Shown here in pieces: positions 56,509 through 64,000 of a DNA stretch of 64,000 nucleotides. Positions within the stretch are counted from its first letter, which is position 1. Each line of letters begins with the position of its first letter. The translations under genes were made by a program, and so were the position numbers. A model generated the notes under the pieces. The model was given only the letters and a program-made list of their open reading frames with translations, was not told the origin of the DNA and did no database searches. The DNA lies in IMG/VR virus record IMGVR_UViG_3300034418_006582, positions 1 through 64,000 of that record; one strand, 5' to 3'. The stretch is from a virus.

Positions 56509-59500
56509 ATGGCACAAAAATATCCAATAAGACTGAATTATGATGCTGAAAATAATCCAGAGGGTTTTGCTGAATTTCAGAGTGCTGATTACATAGGTTT
56601 ATCAGATGGTGGTACAGGTGGATCTTATTCCTCTTTAGCAGATCTACGAACAGGTTTAGGTTTAGAAATTGGTTCAGATATACAAGCCTATGACGCAGAT
56701 CTCAGCGCAATTGCAGCATTAACACATATAGATGGTGGTTTCATTGTTTCAAATGGAACTACATGGGTAGTTGAAAGTGGATCAACAGCTAGAGATAGTT
56801 TATCTTTAGGAACTGGTGATGATGTAACATTTGCTACTTTGACAACTACAGGATCGGTAACAATACAAGGGAATCTTGATGTTCAGGGTGAGTTCTTAAA
56901 TACTACAGCAGAAATTGTCGTAGTAGATGACGCTTTTGTAAAACTAAATAATGGCAATGGTGAAGTTGACTCAGGTATTATTGTTGAAACTTCAGATACT
57001 GATGACGCAAGATTATTTTATGATGTTTCAAATAATCGTTGGGTACTTGGCGAAAATGGATCATACGATGAAATCCTAACACAAGACTCTACAGATACAT
57101 TAACAAATAAATCTATTGACGGATCTACTAACACTCTTACTAATATTCCAAACTCTGCATTTAGTAATAGTTCTATAACAGTAACTGATGGGACAAACTC
57201 TACAGATATTGCTTTAGGTGGAACGATCACTTTCAGCGATGGTACAGGAATTACAGTTTCTGAAAGTTCAGGAACAATTACTGCAAGTGTAGATTTCACA
57301 GAATTTGATACAGACAATGTTACTGAAGGTTCTACAAATCTTTATTACACAGACGCAAGAGTTTCAACTTATCTAACAGGTGGAACAGGTATAACAGAAT
57401 CCTCTGGAACAATAAGTATTGACTTTACAGAATTTGATACTGACAATGTTGTAGAAGGTAGTTCTAATCTTTACTATACAAATGCAAGAGCAGATGCTCG
57501 TATTGGTTTAGCTAGTATTGGAGATCTAGCAGATGTAACGCTGACATCTACTGCCACAGGTGACATACTTAGATACAATGGATCAGCTTTTATAAACGAA
57601 CCACTTAACTTAGGTACTGACACTGAAGGTGATTATGTTGCAAGTCTTGTAGCTGGAACAGGTATAACCCTAACAAATAATAGTGGTGAAACATCAACTC
57701 CTACTGTTTCAGTAGATATGACTGCTTTTGATACTGATGATTTAACAGAAGGATCGACAAATCTTTACTATACAGACACAAGAGTAGGAAGTTATTTAAC
57801 AACTAATAGTTATGCAACTGAGTCATATGTTGATAGTGCTGTAGCAACTGAAAACGAAATAAGCGAAATGAATGATGTCACATTGACATCTTTAGCTAGT
57901 GGTGAATTTTTACAATACAATGGTACAGCTTGGGTAAATGTAGTACCTGACACAGATGATATTACTGAGGGTACAAATCTTTTTTATACAAATGCAAGAG
58001 TTGATACAGAGATAGATAGTTATGTTACTGGTGGAACTGGTGTAACAGTTTCTTCTGGTCAGATAAGTATAGGTCAAGCTGTAGAAACAACTTCTAATGT
58101 ACAGTTTGCAGACACTCAAATAGATGGTGACTTAACAACTGGTGGTCAAGTAGTCCACGGAACTAATACTATATCTATAAATCAAGACGCAGATGGTACT
58201 GATAATACTTTAAATGTAGAAATAGAATTTTTAAGAGGTAACTTACAACACAAACATTTCTTTTGGGATGAAACCAACGATAGATTTAGCATTAACAGTG
58301 ATGATCTAGCAGTCGGAACTGTAATAGGTAACCTAACAGGTAATGTTACAGGTGATCTAACTGGAGATGTTACTGGTACAGTTTCTGACATATCAAATCA
58401 TGATACTGATGATCTCAGTGAAGGACTTACAAATCTTTATTATACAGATGCTAGAGCTAGATCTTCAATTAGTTATACAGATGCAGGTGGTGACGGATCA
58501 CTTAGTTACGACAGCAGTACTGGAACAATTACATACACTGGTCCTAGTGCAACTGAAGTAAGAGCGCATTTCAGTGCAGGTACAGGTGTATCTATTTCAT
58601 CAGGCGAAATTTCAATTGGACAGTCTGTTGGGACTTCTGATGATGTAACATTTAATGATTTAATTCTTTCTGGAAATCTAACTGTCAGTGGTACTACTAC
58701 AACCATTAACACTGAAACCTTAACTCTTGCTGACAATGTAATTATATTAAATTCAAATGCAACAGGATCTGCAAGTGAAAACGCAGGTATAGAAGTTGAA
58801 AGAGGCGATGACACTAATAAGACTTTGATCTGGAATGAGGGTACTGATAAATGGTCAGTAGGCTCAGAGACATTTGTAGCAGGGACATTCGAGGGTGCCT
58901 TGACTGGAAATGTCACAGGTACTGTCTCAGATATTTCTAATCACGACACAGATGATCTTACTGAAGGATCAACTAATTTATACTACACCGACACAAGAGT
59001 CGGAACTTACCTGACAACAAACAGCTATGCAACACAAACTTATGTTGATAATGCTGTAGCCAGTGAAAATGAATTAAGTGAGATGAATGATGTTACTTTA
59101 ACATCTAGTACCACAGGAGATTTCTTACAATATAACGGATCTGCTTGGGTTAACATTGCGCCTGATACAGACGATATAGCTGAAGGAACAAATCTTTATT
59201 ACACTACTGCAAGATTTGATACTGCTTTTTCAGGAAAGACTACAGATAATTTAACTGAGGGTTCGACCAATCTTTACTATACAGATGAAAGAGCGCAGGA
59301 CGCATTAGGTACAGCTTTAACTATGGGAACACAAACTCTCATAACTGTTACCTATCAAGACAGTACTAATGATTTTGACTTTGTAGTTGATAACGATTTA
59401 GCTAATTACGACAACACAACATCAGCATTTACAACTCTTGCTGACTTTAGTGGTGGTACAAATATTAGCTTTAGCTCAGGAACAATAGCATTTGATAATT

Positions 59501-62500
59501 CAACTGATCTAGATATGGGTGGTAGAAAAGTCTTATTTGCTAACATCTATTCAGCAGAGGGTGATTTACCAAGTGCCTCAACTTATCATGGTATGTTTGC
59601 TCATGTTCATGGAACTGGTAGAGCTTACTACGCACATGCAGGAAATTGGGTTGAGTTAATTGGTGAAAATGAAATTGGATCTGGTTTAACATATTCATCT
59701 GGATCTTTAAGTGCAGACTTTACACCAACAAGCACAGATACTTTAACTAACAAAACAATAAACTTCGAGGACAATACACCAATTATAGAATTTGCAGTTA
59801 CAGTATCTAATGCAAGTGGATCAAATAAGTTTTATCTTGATGGTGAATTAGCAGCAAGTATTCAATTAATACCTGGTGTTACATATAGATTTGATTTGTC
59901 TGATGGTTCAACATCTGGACATCCTTTTGCATTATCAACAACTCAAGACGGAACACATAATTCAGGATCTTCTTACACAACAGGTGTTACAACCAATGGA
60001 TCACAAGGATCTGTTGGTGCTTATTTACAAATCGTTGTTGACGCTGCCACAGCAGATACTTTGTATTATTACTGTACAGCTCACTCTGGTATGGCTAATG
60101 ATGCAGTAATATCTGTTCAAGGAACATCATTATCTGCTAGTGATACTGATGATTTAGCTGAAGGTAGTTCTAACCTTTATTACACAGATACAAGGGCTAG
60201 AAGTGCAATTTCAGTTACTGATGCTGGTGGAGATGGATCGCTAAGTTACGACAACACGACAGGAGTGTTTACTTACACAGGTCCATCAGCATCCGAAGTT
60301 AGATCACATTTTTCTGCTGGTACAGGAGTTACTTTAAGTTCTGGTGAAATAAGTATCGGTCAGGCAGTAGGTACAAGTTCTGATGTAACATTTAATGATG
60401 TCACTGTTTCAGGAGATCTTACAGTCTCAGGAACCACAACAACTGTAAATACTGAAACAATAGAATTAGCAGACAACATAATTGTATTTAACTCTAACGC
60501 TACAGGTTCAGCAACAGAAAATGCAGGAATTGAAATTGAGCGTGGAGATGACGCTAATAAAACTTTAATTTGGGACGAAACATCTGATAAATGGACTGTT
60601 GGATCCGAGACATTTGTAGCCTCTACCTTTGAAGGTAATTTAACAGGAACTGTTAGTGATATAAGTAATCATGATACTGACGACTTAACAGAGGGTTCTA
60701 CTAATTTATACTATACAACAGCTAGAGCAAATACTGATTTTGATACTAAACTTGCAGCAGCAGATACAGATGATCTATCAGAGGGCGCTTCAAATCTTTA
60801 CTACACAACAGCAAGATTTGATACAGCATTTAGTGGTAAAGGCGCTGCTGACTTATCTTACGATAACTCTGATGCTGATACCTTAACTGCAACAAATGTT
60901 AAAGGTGCATTAGATGAATTAGACTTAGCTAAAGTTGATAAATCTACTTTAGCATCTACATTAACTTTTTTTCCTACTGATACAGCAGATGGAAGTATTA
61001 GTGGTTACTACAGAATGGTTACTTCTATATCTGATACTGATTATGATACAACTGCTGTAAATGTATCAACAGGTAATATCACTGCTAATGACCAAGAAGT
61101 AGGTGCAGTAATAGCAGATGCAGACTTATTTACTGGCAATCCAGGTTATATCAATGTTCATGTTGTAGGTAGTATAAGAAACACATCTGGTGGTAGTGCA
61201 GGATTTTACTTTAAAGTTTTCCATAGAGACTCTAGTGGTACTGAGACACTTATGGGTACTTCTAGTTCTACATCTAATGTTACAAACACTACATATCAAG
61301 AGTTCTATGCAGATGCTTTACTTAATAACCCACAAGAATTTACTTCTACAGATAGAGTTGTATTCAAATGGTTTGCAACCAACCTATCTGGTTCTGCAAC
61401 TTATGATTTCCGATATGGTGGAACAGGTCCTGTAAGAGGTAACTTCCCAGTACAGACTTCATTAATTATACACGACCAAGAAGCAGTAGATGTCCAAACC
61501 GATACATCAGCCTTTGCTGGAATATTAAGTACTTCTGAGACAACAGTTCAAGCAGCACTTGATGTTATAGATGATATCGATACAGACAATGTACCAGAAG
61601 GTAGCACTAACCTTTATTACACAACAAGCAGATTTGATACAGCATTTACAGGGAAATCAACTACAGATCTATCGGAAGGAACTAATCTTTATTACACACA
61701 AGCTAGATTTGATACTGCATTTGGTGGAAAAGATACAGATGATCTGTCTGAAGGTTCTACTAACTTATACTTCACTAATGCTAGAGCAGACGCAAGAATT
61801 ACTGCTGCCAATGTAAATGACTTAAATGATATATTATTTGCTGATCCTACATCATCAGATGACGCAAAAGTCATTAGTTATAGTGATACATCAGGTGGTT
61901 TTGTATTGTCATCTCTTGCAGGATTGTCTGGATCTGGTGAAGTAAACACAGCTTCTAATTCAAATGTTGCAGGTATCGGTGTATTTAAACAAAAAACTGG
62001 TGAAGATCTTGAATTTAGAGGTATCAATGCTGGATCAACGAAAATTACAGTTACAAATGATACTTCTAACGATGAAATAGATATAGATCTAGGTACTGTA
62101 TCAATTGATCACTTATCAGATGTAGATACTACTACTTCTGCACCTACAAGTGGTCAAGCACTTAAATGGTCAGGATCACAATGGGAACCTGGTGACGCAA
62201 GTTCTCAAGTATCACAATTAACAGATGTAACATTAACTTCTTTAGCAACTGATGATCTCCTTGTTTATAACGGAACTAACTGGGTTAACACAACACTTGA
62301 TACTGATGATGTTGCTGAAGGATCGACAAACCTTTATTATACAGACGCAAGAGCGCAAGCCTCTATAACAGGTGGAACTGGAATATCTAATACTTCAGGA
62401 ACAATAGCTATTGACTTTACTGAATTTGATACTGATAGTATTACAGAGGGATCAACCAATCTTTTTTATACAAATGCAAGAGTTCAATCATACTTATCAG

Positions 62501-63744
62501 GTGGTACAGGTGTAACACTTAGTGGATCTGGTGAGTTCAGTATTGGACAGGCTGTTGGTACTACTGACAATGTAACTTTTAATGATATGACTGTAAGTGG
62601 AAACTTAACTGTTTCTGGTACTACAACTACTGTCAACACAGAAACAATTAACCTAGCAGATAATACAATAACTCTTAATTCCAATGCTACTGGTTCAGCC
62701 AGTGAAGATGGTGGTATTGAAATTGAGAGAGGTGACGATACTAATAAGACACTTATTTGGAACGAAACTACTGATAAGTGGACAGTCGGATCTGAAACTT
62801 TCGTTGCAGGAACTTTTGAGGGTGAGGCAACAAATATACAAGCAACTGCAATTACAGATCTAACAGAGGATACTTCCCCTGCTGAAGGTGATTATTTAGT
62901 TACTTATGATGTAAGTGCTAGTTCTTTAAAGAAAGTTCAAAAATCAAACATTGCAGCAGCAGTCAGCTTTAGCGTAAATGATGAATTACCACTTACACTT
63001 GCTGACAGTACCTCGGATCCTATACAATTTACAAATGTTGGAACATCAGCTACTGATCTTGATCTTGTTTTAGCAGACGGTACTTCTGATCCTATCCAGA
63101 TTGTAGGGACTTCAAACTCTGCAACAGTATTCAGAGATGGCGATACAGATACTTACATTAAAGTAGAAGATACTACTGATGATGACACAATTAAGATGGC
63201 TACTGCTGGAACTGAAAGACTTATTATTGAAAGCACAGGTGAAGTCAAAGCAAATGGTAAAGACTTAGCTGGTTATTCAAATGGTGTAGAATTTAGCGTT
63301 CAACAATTTAGATTAACTGCAAATCAAACTACTACTGGTGCTGGTACAGACATAACCTCAGGTTGGGAAGTTCCAGATAGCACATTACAAGCAAACTTTG
63401 GTAATAATGTATCAGAATCTTCTGGTATATTTACATTTAGTAAAACAGGTTTTTATAAAGTAGAAGCAGTAGTTAAAGGTCAAAATGGTACTGCTGGATC
63501 TGCACATCATATATTATACATTATAACTTCAGATGATAATTTCAGCACTCAAGCACCTGTAGCAAGAGCTATAACTCAAGAAGGTGGTAATGGAGACACT
63601 GCATATACAGCAGCAGTACTAGATATAACAGATTTAACAAATCATAAGGTCAAATTTCAATATTTCAATAACAGTGGCGAAATAGAAGGAGACACCAACC
63701 AAAATAGAACTTTTGTAACATTTACAAGACTAGGAGATACATAA
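56509..63744 (+). CDS. Giant repeat tail fibre with cupredoxin-like and C1q-like domains
   Basis: 2411 aa. At least 16 copies of an E-G-(S)-(S/T)-N-L-Y-Y-T-x-A/T-R motif, plus recurring blocks such as V-S-G-T-T-T-T-V/I-N-T-E-T and S-N-A-T-G-S-A. An inserted domain near 1090-1205 ends Y-Y-Y-C-T-A-H-S-G-M, a plastocyanin-like copper-site pattern. The C-terminal 150 aa resemble a C1q/TNF-like jelly roll, a likely receptor-binding head. One-sixth of the window's coding capacity. Confidence 0.85.
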   Translation: MAQKYPIRLNYDAENNPEGFAEFQSADYIGLSDGGTGGSYSSLADLRTGLGLEIGSDIQAYDADLSAIAALTHIDGGFIVSNGTTWVVESGSTARDSLSLGTGDDVTFATLTTTGSVTIQGNLDVQGEFLNTTAEIVVVDDAFVKLNNGNGEVDSGIIVETSDTDDARLFYDVSNNRWVLGENGSYDEILTQDSTDTLTNKSIDGSTNTLTNIPNSAFSNSSITVTDGTNSTDIALGGTITFSDGTGITVSESSGTITASVDFTEFDTDNVTEGSTNLYYTDARVSTYLTGGTGITESSGTISIDFTEFDTDNVVEGSSNLYYTNARADARIGLASIGDLADVTLTSTATGDILRYNGSAFINEPLNLGTDTEGDYVASLVAGTGITLTNNSGETSTPTVSVDMTAFDTDDLTEGSTNLYYTDTRVGSYLTTNSYATESYVDSAVATENEISEMNDVTLTSLASGEFLQYNGTAWVNVVPDTDDITEGTNLFYTNARVDTEIDSYVTGGTGVTVSSGQISIGQAVETTSNVQFADTQIDGDLTTGGQVVHGTNTISINQDADGTDNTLNVEIEFLRGNLQHKHFFWDETNDRFSINSDDLAVGTVIGNLTGNVTGDLTGDVTGTVSDISNHDTDDLSEGLTNLYYTDARARSSISYTDAGGDGSLSYDSSTGTITYTGPSATEVRAHFSAGTGVSISSGEISIGQSVGTSDDVTFNDLILSGNLTVSGTTTTINTETLTLADNVIILNSNATGSASENAGIEVERGDDTNKTLIWNEGTDKWSVGSETFVAGTFEGALTGNVTGTVSDISNHDTDDLTEGSTNLYYTDTRVGTYLTTNSYATQTYVDNAVASENELSEMNDVTLTSSTTGDFLQYNGSAWVNIAPDTDDIAEGTNLYYTTARFDTAFSGKTTDNLTEGSTNLYYTDERAQDALGTALTMGTQTLITVTYQDSTNDFDFVVDNDLANYDNTTSAFTTLADFSGGTNISFSSGTIAFDNSTDLDMGGRKVLFANIYSAEGDLPSASTYHGMFAHVHGTGRAYYAHAGNWVELIGENEIGSGLTYSSGSLSADFTPTSTDTLTNKTINFEDNTPIIEFAVTVSNASGSNKFYLDGELAASIQLIPGVTYRFDLSDGSTSGHPFALSTTQDGTHNSGSSYTTGVTTNGSQGSVGAYLQIVVDAATADTLYYYCTAHSGMANDAVISVQGTSLSASDTDDLAEGSSNLYYTDTRARSAISVTDAGGDGSLSYDNTTGVFTYTGPSASEVRSHFSAGTGVTLSSGEISIGQAVGTSSDVTFNDVTVSGDLTVSGTTTTVNTETIELADNIIVFNSNATGSATENAGIEIERGDDANKTLIWDETSDKWTVGSETFVASTFEGNLTGTVSDISNHDTDDLTEGSTNLYYTTARANTDFDTKLAAADTDDLSEGASNLYYTTARFDTAFSGKGAADLSYDNSDADTLTATNVKGALDELDLAKVDKSTLASTLTFFPTDTADGSISGYYRMVTSISDTDYDTTAVNVSTGNITANDQEVGAVIADADLFTGNPGYINVHVVGSIRNTSGGSAGFYFKVFHRDSSGTETLMGTSSSTSNVTNTTYQEFYADALLNNPQEFTSTDRVVFKWFATNLSGSATYDFRYGGTGPVRGNFPVQTSLIIHDQEAVDVQTDTSAFAGILSTSETTVQAALDVIDDIDTDNVPEGSTNLYYTTSRFDTAFTGKSTTDLSEGTNLYYTQARFDTAFGGKDTDDLSEGSTNLYFTNARADARITAANVNDLNDILFADPTSSDDAKVISYSDTSGGFVLSSLAGLSGSGEVNTASNSNVAGIGVFKQKTGEDLEFRGINAGSTKITVTNDTSNDEIDIDLGTVSIDHLSDVDTTTSAPTSGQALKWSGSQWEPGDASSQVSQLTDVTLTSLATDDLLVYNGTNWVNTTLDTDDVAEGSTNLYYTDARAQASITGGTGISNTSGTIAIDFTEFDTDSITEGSTNLFYTNARVQSYLSGGTGVTLSGSGEFSIGQAVGTTDNVTFNDMTVSGNLTVSGTTTTVNTETINLADNTITLNSNATGSASEDGGIEIERGDDTNKTLIWNETTDKWTVGSETFVAGTFEGEATNIQATAITDLTEDTSPAEGDYLVTYDVSASSLKKVQKSNIAAAVSFSVNDELPLTLADSTSDPIQFTNVGTSATDLDLVLADGTSDPIQIVGTSNSATVFRDGDTDTYIKVEDTTDDDTIKMATAGTERLIIESTGEVKANGKDLAGYSNGVEFSVQQFRLTANQTTTGAGTDITSGWEVPDSTLQANFGNNVSESSGIFTFSKTGFYKVEAVVKGQNGTAGSAHHILYIITSDDNFSTQAPVARAITQEGGNGDTAYTAAVLDITDLTNHKVKFQYFNNSGEIEGDTNQNRTFVTFTRLGDT

Positions 63745-63935
63745 TGGAAGTATTTATATCATTTCTAGCAGGTTTATCAATAGGTTGGGCTAGCGTATGG
63801 TTTATTTTTTGTTTGAAAGAGCTAAAAGCCATAGATCATAAAAGTTTAGAATATAATAATGGTGGTGGGAAAACGCTTAGAGAAATCGTAAACTCTAAGT
63901 TTGATCCAGAAAATTATTTAGGAAAAGGTAAATAA
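63744..63935 (+). CDS. Small membrane protein (possible holin)
   Basis: 63 aa. One TM helix (F-I-S-F-L-A-G-L-S-I-G-W-A-S-V-W-F-I-F) and a charged tail. Position after fibres is compatible with a lysis gene, but not proven. Confidence 0.5.
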   Translation: MEVFISFLAGLSIGWASVWFIFCLKELKAIDHKSLEYNNGGGKTLREIVNSKFDPENYLGKGK

Positions 63936-63937
63936 AT

Positions 63938-64000
63938 ATGGCTGATAGACAACAACTTTTAAGAGTAAAAATGACAGGATCTGACTCTACAGGTCTAGCA
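63938..64000 (+). CDS. Start of a gene cut by the window end
   Basis: ATG at 63938 with AAAAGG upstream; 21 codons open to the window edge (M-A-D-R-Q-Q-L-L-R-V-K-M). Too short to assign. Confidence 0.45.
   Translation, partial: MADRQQLLRVKMTGSDSTGLA

Noticed and set aside
57018-58916. Several long minus-strand frames under the giant fibre gene
   Set aside because: They mirror the repetitive codon pattern of the fibre, lack ribosome sites and have no recognisable domains.
1-64000. Integrase, recombinase or lysogeny repressor
   Set aside because: No tyrosine or serine recombinase motif found in any frame; temperate lifestyle cannot be claimed from this window.

Overview
This is one continuous piece of an AT-rich tailed-phage (Caudoviricetes) genome with an HK97-type head module. 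A WhiB-like Fe-S regulator, starts that look leaderless, and a small zinc protein of a kind I associate with actinobacteriophages point to an actinobacterial host. The low GC and tail-fibre style suggest a marine low-GC actinobacterium such as the Ca. Actinomarina lineage; that host call is inference. No integrase, tRNA set, polymerase or primase is visible.

Layout. (1) 1-10058, leftward early operon: possible nuclease, three DNA methyltransferases, ParB-like protein, SSB, probable replication proteins, two paralogous nuclease-like proteins, a lysozyme-like protein and many small proteins. A 236-bp gap at 2872-3108 and its edge hold palindromes and a tmRNA-like tRNA domain. (2) 10088-10137: two opposed promoters sharing one palindromic -10 box; to the right are an HTH protein and a conserved phage protein. 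An exact 83-bp inverted repeat (1-83 and 11266-11348) brackets this 11-kb block. (3) 11350-22400: an array of about eleven small, mostly leftward cassettes of unknown proteins. Their cargo is unrelated, but the regulatory parts recur: promoters with a TTGCATA-N7-TATGCAA operator, a TAGTAATCGA leader box before the Shine-Dalgarno, a strong terminator, and then one or two copies of a 28-bp site made of 11 conserved + 6 variable + 11 conserved bases. That is the geometry of XerC/XerD dif sites. (4) 22440-23300: non-coding stretch with strong hairpins and two candidate small RNAs, then the rightward late promoter. (5) 23303-29062: terminase small subunit and six overlapping methyltransferase genes, the last (C5-cytosine) carrying a second conserved 379-aa gene inside it in another frame. 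(6) 29579-63935: small genes, thioredoxin, large terminase, portal, protease-scaffold, capsid, head-tail connectors, WhiB, tail tube, frameshifted tail chaperone, tape measure, distal tail, S74-type fibre, and a 2411-aa repeat fibre.

How it works together. The early operon supplies replication and recombination functions plus DNA modification. With nine methyltransferase genes and no clear cognate restriction enzyme, the phage seems built to evade host restriction; GATC is also strongly over-represented. The cassette array looks like a co-regulated set of interchangeable accessory (host-takeover or counter-defence) genes. Its repeated dif-like sites suggest either assembly by host Xer recombinases or silencing by a stoperator-like repressor. 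The right half is a standard siphovirus-type virion module.
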